From a virus, in the IMG/VR virus record IMGVR_UViG_3300032116_001662, positions 1-20,040 of that record: DNA of 20,040 nt; one strand, written 5' to 3'. How positions within the stretch are numbered: the first letter of the stretch is position 1; every line of letters begins with the position of its first letter. Under the pieces are notes generated by a model. The model saw nothing but the letters and a program-made list of their open reading frames with translations. It was not told the DNA's origin and ran no database searches. The position numbers were made by a program, and so were the translations under genes. This document shows, piece by piece, positions 13,278 through 20,040 of this stretch.

Positions 13278-15341
13278 TCAGAGGGTGTCGTTGCCGCGGC
13301 TGAAGGATTCAGGGTGACGGACGGCGATGTCCACATCCTGCATAGCCACCACGCGAACGGTGCCGGAAGTGCTGTTGGTGTAGGGGTCCACCATCAGATC
13401 GAGGCCAGAGAAGTAGCCGATGATCAGGTCAGCGAAGTTGCCGAACCACAGATCGCCGGTAGCAACCTGATTGGAGAGCACGCCGGTGTAACCGTTGACC
13501 TCGTTGCCTTCCATGATGAACATGCCGGAGCCGGCATCTTTCTTGGCGGTCTTGAGGCCGCCGCGCATTGCAGCGTTCATCAGGTAGACGGGGTTGCCCA
13601 GCAGCGCGTTGGCGGTAGCCACGTCGCTCTCCAGTGCCACCACTTCCTCAAAGGTGGGGGTAGCAGCAGCGAAGTTCTCGGTGCCGATGCCGGTGGTGAG
13701 CTTCAGTCCGAGGGGCTCACCGTTGGAGCCAGTGCCATAGAGGCCAGCCAGGTCGATCTTCAGTGCAAGCACACGAGCCAGGTCGGTGCGCACCATGTTC
13801 TCCACATCAATGGAGGACTGGATCATCAGGCGGCGGCTGTAGTCGGTGAAGGCAGCCACGGTCTTAGGAGTCAGGCTCACCTGATCCACGGTCTGCTGCG
13901 ACTCGTTGGGGGCGCCAGACTCAGCAACCCAGTAGGCAGTGCCAGCGCCGGATTGACGGGGGATTGCCACGTTGCCGGTGAGGCCGGTCAGCACGGTGGC
14001 GCCAGCCTGATCCAGAGCGGAGGCATTGCGCAGCAGATCGATGAAGCTGCCAGCGTCCAGCTCGGTAGCAACCAGGTTGCCGCCAGCGGTAGCAGCGCCC
14101 ACGTTCAGGTCACGGCGCAGCACATCCTGGGGGATGGTGATGCCGCGGGACTGCCGGCCGAGCTTGGCGGCAGCAGCCTCAGATGCTTCAATCTCGAACG
14201 CAGCAGCCTCACGGGCCGAGCGGTCGGTGGGGTTTGCCAGATAGTTGATGGCACGCATGAAGGAGAAGCTGCGGCTCTCCTGCGCGGTCAGGCCGATTTC
14301 AGCGGCGCTCATAGTCACGGGCTCCTGTTTGATGTCGAGGTTGTCGAGCACAGCAGCGCGAGCATCGTCGATAGAACGACCAGACTCGATCAGCTGGCGG
14401 CCGAGATCGGCCATGCCGTGCTTGTCGCACAGCGCGTTAATGCCAGCGATGCGGGAGCGCTCAGCCTCGGCGGCTTCGGCCCGCACCACTGCCAGATCAG
14501 GGGTGGTGGTTTCCATTGCAGGAATGGGATCAGGTGTAGGTGCTGCCGAGGCAGCTTGCTCGGCCTCCAAGCTTCGGCCGATACCGACGCCGGGGTCAGC
14601 CGGCACCGATACAACGGAAACTTCATAAGGAGACCAGGCAGTAGCAACAAAGTCGCCACTGCCGCGCTCTTCCATTTTGTCGATGGAGTAGCCAAAGGAG
14701 ACATTGCGAAGAACGCCATCCTTCACATCACTCAGGATTTCCTGAGCGAAAGGATTGCGGCTGAACCGCACACGTGCATAACCGCGACGACGTTTGCCGT
14801 CGATGTATGCACGCTCCACAACGCCGATCACTCGATCAGGGTTGTGGTTGAACAGGAGCGGCGCTCCATCGTTGAGGCGGCTGAGATCAGCGGCCTCGCC
14901 TTCATGGCTCAGAATCTCATTGCCGAAATAACGGGCAACAGGAAACTCAGAGCTAAACGGAAACTCATAGGTGCGATCCTCAACCTCATCGAAGGTTGTG
15001 AGCTCTGCACGCTGGTGGCGGCCAAGGCCAGGCATTGCCCGCTCCTCACCCGTTGCCTCCTCAAACATGATCGGATCCATCTCGTGCTCGCTCAGCCAAG
15101 TGCGAGCCTCATCAGTGGTGAACTGCTGAGCATCAAACCGCACCGCCTGGATCTCGCTCTCGCCTTCCTTAATTCCGTAGATGAAATCGATGCCATCACC
15201 GCCGGCATCATTCTCGCGACGCAGTTCGTCGTACTGATCGGGATCAGTCAACCTGGCTGCGTGCTCATTTGGATAAGGCCGCGCCTCTTCCATTTGTCTA
15301 CCCTGCAATGCCTTAATTGTATCCGGCTCAATCGGTGCCAT
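13278..15341 (-). CDS. Prohead protease fused to HK97-fold major capsid protein
   Basis: One 687-residue frame with three parts. Residues 20-86 are a PYPNEHAAR module (RPYPNEHAARLTDP, IDFIYGIKEG, AVRFDAQQFT) known at the ends of various phage proteins. Residues about 115-250 are an S78/U35 (HK97 gp4-type) prohead protease, with His166 in LLFNHNP, Ser215 in LRNVSFGYSI and Glu240 in SPYEVSVVSVPA as likely catalytic residues. Residues about 280-400 are an Ala/Glu/Arg-rich helical stretch fitting a scaffolding delta domain, and about 410-687 are the HK97 capsid fold (GNLVATELDAGSFIDLLRNA, GLYGTGSNGEPLGL, ending RHPESFSRGNDTL). The protease would cut itself and the delta domain from the capsid shell. 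The start overlaps the portal stop by one base. Met276 could start a separate capsid chain. Confidence 0.9.
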   Translation of the reverse strand: MAPIEPDTIKALQGRQMEEARPYPNEHAARLTDPDQYDELRRENDAGGDGIDFIYGIKEGESEIQAVRFDAQQFTTDEARTWLSEHEMDPIMFEEATGEERAMPGLGRHQRAELTTFDEVEDRTYEFPFSSEFPVARYFGNEILSHEGEAADLSRLNDGAPLLFNHNPDRVIGVVERAYIDGKRRRGYARVRFSRNPFAQEILSDVKDGVLRNVSFGYSIDKMEERGSGDFVATAWSPYEVSVVSVPADPGVGIGRSLEAEQAASAAPTPDPIPAMETTTPDLAVVRAEAAEAERSRIAGINALCDKHGMADLGRQLIESGRSIDDARAAVLDNLDIKQEPVTMSAAEIGLTAQESRSFSFMRAINYLANPTDRSAREAAAFEIEASEAAAAKLGRQSRGITIPQDVLRRDLNVGAATAGGNLVATELDAGSFIDLLRNASALDQAGATVLTGLTGNVAIPRQSGAGTAYWVAESGAPNESQQTVDQVSLTPKTVAAFTDYSRRLMIQSSIDVENMVRTDLARVLALKIDLAGLYGTGSNGEPLGLKLTTGIGTENFAAATPTFEEVVALESDVATANALLGNPVYLMNAAMRGGLKTAKKDAGSGMFIMEGNEVNGYTGVLSNQVATGDLWFGNFADLIIGYFSGLDLMVDPYTNSTSGTVRVVAMQDVDIAVRHPESFSRGNDTL

Positions 15342-16924
15342 CAGTCTTCGGACCCTTCGAGCGGATCCTCTAGCACTGACTCCTCTTCGTACTCTTCCTC
15401 TTCATCCATCGGCAGCTCCGTATCCTCAAACGCCGGCTCGCCGCCCATCGTCACAGCAGGCTGTGATCCACCGCCAGCGTTGACCTCGCTCGGATCGGTA
15501 TCGAGCACGATGTCCATCTCATCGAGCATCGCCAGCTCCGCCTGACGGGCAAGCAGCACATCATCGAGATCGCCGCCCTGCTCGCTGATCACTTGGCCCA
15601 GCGTCTTGAAGCCGCAACGCACAGCATCCTTATAGGCGTTCACCTCACGCTGCGGGTCCACCCATTCCCAGCTGCGGGGGATCCAGCGGCTGGCGCGGTA
15701 GCGGTCAGGGTTGGTCTCATATGCAGGCAGATTCAGCTCACCGCTCAGCACCGCCATATCGAGCCAGTTCTCGTAGACGATCTGATGGAAGTTCTCAATA
15801 AAGAACCGCTGCAGCACCTTGTACGTGTCGCGCTCTTCCAGCAGGCTCAGCCGGCTGCTGCTGTAGTTGCTCTCTGAGAAGTTCTTGCTGATGCTCTCAA
15901 AGCTGACGCCAACGCCAGCCGCCACAGCACGCAGCATCGAACGGGTGAATGGCTCCAGCTGCCCATCGGGTGCATTCAGATCCGGCACGGTCACGCTCTC
16001 GCCCGGCGCCAGATACTTGAACACGCCAGGACTGAACTCACTCACGCGCTCGCCCTCATAGATCTCATCACCGATCAGCTCACCCTCAGGCGATTGGATG
16101 AATCCCATCAGTGCGCTGCTGGCACGGGCACGCACCACCTCGGCCTCTTCATAGCCCTGCAGCATGTGCAGCCGCATCAGCGCCGATGCAAACCATGTAA
16201 CGCCGCGCGTCTGCGATGGGCGCTCCGGCAGGAAAAGGTGAATGACCTCATCAGCAGGAACCCGGATCCGTCGGCCATTCGTCCGCGGATTGCCCGCATA
16301 CGTGTCACCCGGATGGTTGGCATAGAAGTGATACGCCTGCGGCCGCAGGTAGCTATCCACCTCGATGCCCATCCGCACCGTGTTACCGGCCGCGGCCTGC
16401 GGAATATCGTCGTCGATCAGGTAATCAGATTCCAGCACCTGCAGCGCGAACGGCACGCGCGAACCGCCGAATGGCTGGCGGATCATCCGCACAAACACCT
16501 CGCCGCTCTCCGCCAGGCTGCGGCATAGCAGCCGCTCCATATCGTGGAAGCCCAGCAGGCCGCTTACATCACAGCGGCTCTTGTGCATCCACTTCTCCCA
16601 TGCCTCATGGATCTGGCCGTTAATCGCCTGATCCAGTCGCCCGCCACGCTGCATCCGCACCTGTGACTGGTGCTTGATGCCGTGCCCGATCACATTGTTC
16701 TGAATGCTGCGTAATGCCTGCCGCGCATAGTCGTTGTCACGGCACAGCTGCCGCGCACGATTGCGTAGCGCCTTGAAGCTGCTCTTGATCTCGCTGTCAG
16801 CACTGGTGCCGCTTGTCACCCAGTCAGCCGTCAGCCTGCTGACACGCGCACCCTGATACGCCCGCGCACGTGGCCGCGTCGGCTCAAATCCCATCGCCTT
16901 GAATAGCCGCGTCCGCAATCCCAT
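15341..16924 (-). CDS. Portal protein (lambda gpB family)
   Basis: A 527-residue portal of the lambda gpB type. Near the N-terminus, RARQLCRDNDYARQALRSIQ and NNVIGHGIKHQSQVRMQ are family hallmarks. FHDMERLLCRSLAESGEVFV follows, then VLESDYLIDDD, EVIHLFLPERPSQTRGVTW in the middle and RLSLLEERDTYKVLQRFFIE in the stem region. It would form the dodecameric ring at one head vertex through which DNA is packaged and ejected. The last about 30 residues are strongly acidic, with runs of Glu. Start and stop both overlap neighbouring genes by one base (TGATG), between the gpW-like joiner and the protease-capsid gene, as in lambda W-B-C. Confidence 0.93.
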   Translation of the reverse strand: MGLRTRLFKAMGFEPTRPRARAYQGARVSRLTADWVTSGTSADSEIKSSFKALRNRARQLCRDNDYARQALRSIQNNVIGHGIKHQSQVRMQRGGRLDQAINGQIHEAWEKWMHKSRCDVSGLLGFHDMERLLCRSLAESGEVFVRMIRQPFGGSRVPFALQVLESDYLIDDDIPQAAAGNTVRMGIEVDSYLRPQAYHFYANHPGDTYAGNPRTNGRRIRVPADEVIHLFLPERPSQTRGVTWFASALMRLHMLQGYEEAEVVRARASSALMGFIQSPEGELIGDEIYEGERVSEFSPGVFKYLAPGESVTVPDLNAPDGQLEPFTRSMLRAVAAGVGVSFESISKNFSESNYSSSRLSLLEERDTYKVLQRFFIENFHQIVYENWLDMAVLSGELNLPAYETNPDRYRASRWIPRSWEWVDPQREVNAYKDAVRCGFKTLGQVISEQGGDLDDVLLARQAELAMLDEMDIVLDTDPSEVNAGGGSQPAVTMGGEPAFEDTELPMDEEEEYEEESVLEDPLEGSED

Positions 16925-17490
16925 CAGAACCTCACGAATAGGTTGTGCGGATTGCCCAAGCCGTTGGCGATTAGATCCGCCATCTGCTCGCGCTTCACCT
17001 CAGCCTTCAGCCTACTTTCACGCTCCATCAGCTCGCCCAGATCCAGCTTGGTAAAGCTGCGGCTGCCGATGGTGTACTGCTTAGCGCCGCCGCTAACAAT
17101 CGCGCGGATCGCAGCCTGCACTGCATCCAAATCAATCTGCGCCTGCGTGCGCCCATCAAATGCACCGGGTGTGCCCGCATAGGACAGCGCCGCATCCACC
17201 GTCAGCTGCCCGGCGCCCAGCGTCACCTTCTCACTGCCGGCAGTAGCAATCGCCTGCCAATACCACTGCCCCGCATCGAATGCCGTGCTGGTGCTAGCGG
17301 CGATGGTGAACTCCCACCCAGTGCCATACGCGGTGCCCGTTACCGTGGCGCCCTCGCTAGCCGTATTGGTGCGCAGGTAGTAGGTCAGCGTCCACGTCGC
17401 GCTGCTGATCTCATTGCCCAGATTGTCGACGCCCGCAACGTCGCGCCACTTCACCGTGTCGCCTGCCCTGATTGTCGCGGGGATGTTCAC
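16924..17490 (-). CDS. gpW-like head-tail joiner with an extra N-terminal beta domain
   Basis: A 188-residue protein with a GTG start three bases after the terL stop. Residues about 118-168 (LDAVQAAIRAIVSGG, YTIGSRSFTKLDLGELMERE, RLKAEVKRE) match the lambda gpW pattern: a helix, a short hairpin with 'Y.I..R..T..DL..L', then a second helix. The end GNPHNLFVRF resembles the usual gpW tail. The position between terL and portal is that of lambda W. The first about 105 residues are an added beta-rich domain (TWTLTYYLRT, WEFTIAAST, QWYWQAIAT) with an Ig-like look; lambda gpW is only 68 residues. The joiner closes the portal below the head; the role of the added domain is unknown. Confidence 0.72.
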   Translation of the reverse strand: MNIPATIRAGDTVKWRDVAGVDNLGNEISSATWTLTYYLRTNTASEGATVTGTAYGTGWEFTIAASTSTAFDAGQWYWQAIATAGSEKVTLGAGQLTVDAALSYAGTPGAFDGRTQAQIDLDAVQAAIRAIVSGGAKQYTIGSRSFTKLDLGELMERESRLKAEVKREQMADLIANGLGNPHNLFVRF

Positions 17491-17493
17491 GGC

Positions 17494-19353
17494 CTACCAG
17501 TTGCTGACGAATCCAGGCCCAACCGCAGCGGGCGGCTGTTGCTTCCTCGATCTTAGCGGTGCTTTCTTGCCCTCCTCCAACTGCACTCTCAACTGTTCCC
17601 ACATCGTCGCCTTATTCATTCGCCGCCCATAGATCAACATCGCCGCGTAGCCATATACCGCACAATCGAGCGCTTCATTGCGATCCCCTGCTTTCTTCAC
17701 CCACTCCCTGATCGGAAAGCCCCGGTGATATCGCAACGCTTGGCGCTCGCTCGTGAGCTGGCGGTAGTACTCATCATCAGCAGCGAGGCCGAAGTTCAAT
17801 CCGCCGGTGGTCTCGTTATGGCGCAGCCGCCCGAACAACGTCGTCTTGATCGTGTCGGTGCCCAGCTGATATAGCGTCACGCCGCGCTTGATCACCTTGC
17901 CGCGCCAGTTCACATCCACCTTGCTGCCCTTACCAACCGCCGGGCTGTTGCGCCTGCTGCTGCCCTTGATCGCCACCACACCACGCGACCCGCGATCACG
18001 CACGTACCGGTACACCTCATGCGTGCAGTGGCCGCCAGAGTCCACCGCCACCTGCGCCAGCTTCAGGTGCTTCCCGCCCTCCGTCTCCCATTCAGTCGCG
18101 AGCACGTGATCCAGCTGCTCCCATACCTCCGTCTGCGTCGGGTCGCCCATCAGCTCCTGATGCCACACCAGCCAGCCCGTCTCACCCTCGCCCCATCCCC
18201 ACACGCTCACCGCTAGTCGGTTGTCCTGCACGTCCACGCCACCGGTCAGCAGCACCACGCCAGCAGGGCATGTACCAGGTTTGTAATCCAACCGCCGGGC
18301 CAGCAATCCATCGGCGCTCACCTTGGCTGCGTAGTCCTCCTCCCATGTCTCCGCCAGTCGCGTGTTGACGAAGCTCTTCAACGCAGGCGCATCGCCCTTG
18401 GCCCGCAGGAAATCATCCACCAGCTGCTCCCAGCTGCACCATCCCAGCGGGCTGTAGAGCCCCGACAAATGGAACCCAGCCGTGCGCCCATTGCTCGGTG
18501 CTGTCGCACGCCACTCACCGCCGCGCAGCATGGCCGGCTTATGCATCTCCTCGAATCGTTCGCCGCAGTGCTCGCACTGATATCGCGCAGTCTCCGGCTG
18601 GCCATCGGCCCACTTCAGCTGACCCCACTTCAACCACTCCATCGCGCCACATGATGGGCATGGCACATAGAACCGCCGCTGATCGCTGCGCTGATACTCA
18701 GCCTCGATCCGTGAGAAGTCCTTCACGGTCGGGGTACTGGTGAGCAGGATCTTGCGCCGTGCAAATGTCGTCGTCCGCCGCTCCGCCAAACTCACCGGGT
18801 CGCCTTCCCCATCCACATCAGCAGGGAAGCCGTCGACCTCATCACAGAATAAATACCTACACGGTGCAGAGCGCAGCCCGGTGGCGCTGTTCGCCCCGGT
18901 CAGCAGCATGATCCCGCCGCTGAACTCCTTGCTAAACATCGTGTTGCCAGAGTCTCGCGCTCTGGCCGGCGCGATCTTGGCCGCCAAGCATGGCGTCTCC
19001 GTGATCATGCTTTCGAGCCGTTGCTTGCTCAGCCGCTTCGCCATCTCCACCGTCGGCTGCACGCACAGCATCGGGCCCGGCGCATGGTCGATCACATACC
19101 CCAGCCAGTTGCTGCCTGCCTCCGTCTTGCCCGTCTGCGCCGCAAACATCATCACCACCCTTTGAACAGGGCTCTCGCTACTTAAACAATCCATGGGTTC
19201 CCTTAAATAAGGCGTCCGATCCGTGCGCCACGGCCCCGGCTCCGCACTCGCCTTACTGCTCAGCTTGCGATAGCGATCCGCCCACTCGCTCACCGTCAGC
19301 GGCGTTTCAGGCCGCAGCCCGTCCAGGAACCCATCACGCCATGCATCAGCCAT
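17494..19353 (-). CDS. terL: Terminase large subunit, GpA family
   Basis: A 619-residue packaging motor of the lambda gpA type. The ATPase part has a Walker A variant AAQTGKTE (71-78), Walker B YLFCDEVD (167-174) and coupling motif LLTSTPT (203-209). A zinc-ribbon-like insert has CPSC (232-235) and CEHC (260-263). The nuclease part has GGVDVQDNRL with Asp374, then VAVDSGG with Asp438, and NEALDCAVYGYAA with Asp563 as likely metal ligands. I chose the ATG at 19353 over a GTG at 19377. It has GGAG 7 nt upstream, starts MADAWRDGF as in relatives, and overlaps the terS stop by 8 bases. The GTG would add eight unlikely residues. It cuts concatemers and drives DNA into proheads. Confidence 0.95.
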   Translation of the reverse strand: MADAWRDGFLDGLRPETPLTVSEWADRYRKLSSKASAEPGPWRTDRTPYLREPMDCLSSESPVQRVVMMFAAQTGKTEAGSNWLGYVIDHAPGPMLCVQPTVEMAKRLSKQRLESMITETPCLAAKIAPARARDSGNTMFSKEFSGGIMLLTGANSATGLRSAPCRYLFCDEVDGFPADVDGEGDPVSLAERRTTTFARRKILLTSTPTVKDFSRIEAEYQRSDQRRFYVPCPSCGAMEWLKWGQLKWADGQPETARYQCEHCGERFEEMHKPAMLRGGEWRATAPSNGRTAGFHLSGLYSPLGWCSWEQLVDDFLRAKGDAPALKSFVNTRLAETWEEDYAAKVSADGLLARRLDYKPGTCPAGVVLLTGGVDVQDNRLAVSVWGWGEGETGWLVWHQELMGDPTQTEVWEQLDHVLATEWETEGGKHLKLAQVAVDSGGHCTHEVYRYVRDRGSRGVVAIKGSSRRNSPAVGKGSKVDVNWRGKVIKRGVTLYQLGTDTIKTTLFGRLRHNETTGGLNFGLAADDEYYRQLTSERQALRYHRGFPIREWVKKAGDRNEALDCAVYGYAAMLIYGRRMNKATMWEQLRVQLEEGKKAPLRSRKQQPPAAVGPGFVSNW

Positions 19354-19882
19354 CACACAGCTCCACAAGCGCTGCACGGTGCTCCTGCGTCAGCACCTGA
19401 TGGATCCGCACCGGGTCCGTCTCACCAGCCAACTGATGGCTCAATCGATCCGCCAAATTCGCCAGCGCCTCACGCACACTCCGGCCCATCTTGAACGCTT
19501 CCTTTTTCACCTCATCAGCAGGCACCAGCTCGCCCCTCTGCTGCGTCACCTGCAGCTTCGCTAGCTCCGCCTGATAGTGCTCCCGCCGCGCCCTGCTCTC
19601 ATTCAGATCAGGGATCGCATCATCCGGCAGCCCCTCCACACGCCGCTTCAGCTCCGCTGCATCACGCGGTGGTGGTGACTCAATCGGATCGCCCCGGCTC
19701 ACCTTGCTGACGTTGTTGATCGCTGTGTTCTTGTTCCACAGCTCTAAAGCCAGATCGCGATCCAGCCATCGCCTGCCATCCTTCTCCACCACAGCAGCAG
19801 CAATCCTGCTCTTGGTCGCATGGGTCACAGCGCCCTTACTGCATCCCCTGATCGCTGCAAACTCAGCGAACGTAACCAGCAC
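19346..19882 (-). CDS. terS: Terminase small subunit, Nu1-like
   Basis: A 178-residue protein with a GTG start at 19882. Residues 4-26 (TFAEFAAIRGCSKGAVTHAT) form a helix-turn-helix, followed by DGRRWLDRDLALELWN, the winged HTH arrangement of Nu1-type small subunits. The middle, LNESRARREHYQAELAKLQV, then RGELVPADEV, is the long helix and 'G.LV....V' motif of the family, leading to an AFKMGRSVREALANLADRLS helix. It recognises the packaging site and recruits terL, whose start overlaps its stop. There is no clear Shine-Dalgarno before the GTG, but no other start codon fits upstream before the in-frame TAG at 19930-19928. Phased repeats just upstream could be its binding sites. Confidence 0.85.
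   Translation of the reverse strand: MLVTFAEFAAIRGCSKGAVTHATKSRIAAAVVEKDGRRWLDRDLALELWNKNTAINNVSKVSRGDPIESPPPRDAAELKRRVEGLPDDAIPDLNESRARREHYQAELAKLQVTQQRGELVPADEVKKEAFKMGRSVREALANLADRLSHQLAGETDPVRIHQVLTQEHRAALVELCDG
19361..19364 (-). promoter_or_regulatory. Shine-Dalgarno deciding the terL start
   Basis: GGAG on the minus strand, 7 nt before the ATG at 19353 and within the last codons of terS. It supports the shorter terL start over the GTG at 19377. Confidence 0.6.
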
Positions 19883-19908
19883 AAAGTTGAATCGTTCTAG
19901 CGTTAAGT

Positions 19909-19933
19909 TAAACCCCGCTAAACCGCCCTAAAC
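19909..19933. repeat. Three TAAAC boxes at exact 10-bp spacing
   Basis: TAAAC occurs at 19909, 19919 and 19929 on the plus strand, that is GTTTA on the coding strand. Each is separated by five variable, mostly C/G bases, and a related TAAGG follows at 19939. The boxes lie 27-51 bases upstream of the terS GTG. One helical turn of spacing would put all three on the same DNA face, as expected of a protein-binding array. Confidence 0.75.
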
Positions 19934-19939
19934 TGTCTT

Positions 19940-19976
19940 AAGGGAGTCTCATTTGCGTCTCAATATGAGATCCCTT
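19940..19976. promoter_or_regulatory. Imperfect inverted repeat with phased GTCTCA boxes
   Basis: AAGGGAGTCTCA at 19940-19951 pairs with TGAGATCCCTT at 19966-19976: 11 base pairs with one bulged G. Within it, GTCTCA appears at 19946 and again at 19957, an 11-bp spacing. There is no T-run on either side, so a simple intrinsic terminator is unlikely; an operator, packaging element or RNA hairpin is possible. Confidence 0.65.
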
Positions 19977-19987
19977 GCGCCGCAAGG
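19973..19987. repeat. 15-bp palindrome with central C
   Basis: CCTTGCG at 19973-19979 and CGCAAGG at 19981-19987 are perfect reverse complements around C19980. It overlaps the end of the preceding inverted repeat. Two smaller palindromes follow: AGGGGCCCT at 19992-20000 and CGCTAGCG at 20010-20017. Confidence 0.7.
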
Positions 19988-20040
19988 ATTTAGGGGCCCT
20001 CACCGCTGGCGCTAGCGAAAGCGTGCGCGAACGAACGACC

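Larger units (their letters stand above)
19883..20040. other. Non-coding leader before terS, candidate cos/pac region
   Basis: 158 bases with no plausible gene. It holds phased TAAAC boxes, a bulged inverted repeat, a 15-bp palindrome and two short GC palindromes. In lambda the cohesive-end site and its Nu1-binding repeats lie directly before Nu1, so position and repeat content fit a packaging site. The assignment remains inference because neither ends nor cleavage can be seen. I could not identify a convincing promoter here. Confidence 0.45.

Noticed and set aside
13314-15545. A 743-residue open frame on the plus strand, antisense to the whole protease-capsid gene
   Set aside because: It mirrors the codon phase of a GC-rich gene with few TCA/TTA/CTA codons in that register. 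Its translation is His/Ser/Val/Gly-rich with no recognisable domain, and the minus-strand gene has clear motifs over the full length. Other plus-strand frames, for example at 7834-8469 and 9032-9670, were rejected for the same reason.
17494-19377. terL starting at the GTG at 19377 (627 residues)
   Set aside because: The eight extra residues are unlike the family, and the ATG at 19353 has GGAG at good spacing and a short overlap with the terS stop.
19940-19976. Intrinsic transcription terminator
   Set aside because: The stem is only moderately GC-rich, has a bulge and a 14-base loop, and no T-run follows on either strand.
1-20040. tRNA genes, CRISPR arrays, insertion sequences, integrase or attachment site
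   Set aside because: I saw no cloverleaf-like sequence, no regularly spaced repeat-spacer units, no transposase or integrase motifs and no candidate attachment repeat in a window almost fully occupied by overlapping structural genes.

Overview
The window is one contiguous late structural module of a tailed double-stranded DNA phage (or prophage). It is encoded entirely on the minus strand and is transcribed from about 19.9 kb down to position 1. The gene order matches the lambda head-tail order: terS (Nu1-like), terL (GpA family), gpW-like joiner, portal, prohead protease plus HK97-fold capsid, small head proteins, FII-like joiner, tail terminator, tail tube, tail assembly chaperones G and T, tape measure, tip proteins, J-like tip protein, then fibres. 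There is no sheath or baseplate set, so a siphovirus is the natural reading; the 623-residue tape measure predicts a tail of roughly 90 nm. The fibre proteins (DUF7483-like repeats, Mtd_N-type start domains, tail-fibre repeats) resemble those common in phages of marine and freshwater picocyanobacteria. A Synechococcus/Cyanobium-type host is therefore plausible, but no host gene or integrase lies in the window to prove it.

Layout in order of transcription. 20040-19883: a non-coding leader rich in helically phased repeats and palindromes, a candidate packaging (cos/pac) or regulatory region. 19882-17494: terminase. 17490-15341: gpW-like joiner and portal. 15341-13278: a single 687-residue polypeptide carrying an N-terminal PYPNEHAAR-type module, an S78-type prohead protease and the major capsid protein. 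13275-12402: three small head or neck proteins. 12405-11767: an unusual neck-located protein with a fibre-type Mtd_N start and a C1q/TNF-like jelly roll. 11764-9651: tail terminator, tube and the chaperone pair, the latter joined by a textbook -1 frameshift signal (A_AAA_AAC plus a stem 8 nt downstream). 9648-4963: tape measure and tail tip. 4963-4089: two tandem paralogous tail proteins. 4092-132: three fibre genes. 126-1: start of a further small gene cut by the window edge.

Genes are packed end to end. Most junctions are 1-bp (TGATG) or 4-bp (ATGA) overlaps, which suggests one polycistronic mRNA with translational coupling. The only untranslated stretches longer than a few bases are 11296-11335 and 19883-20040. 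No tRNA, CRISPR, insertion sequence, integrase, lysis, replication or lysogeny gene was seen. The most informative observations are the frameshift signal, the protease-capsid fusion, the neck fibre candidate, the phased repeats before terS, the nine-residue repeats at the start of the J-like protein, and the duplications in the tail and fibre genes.
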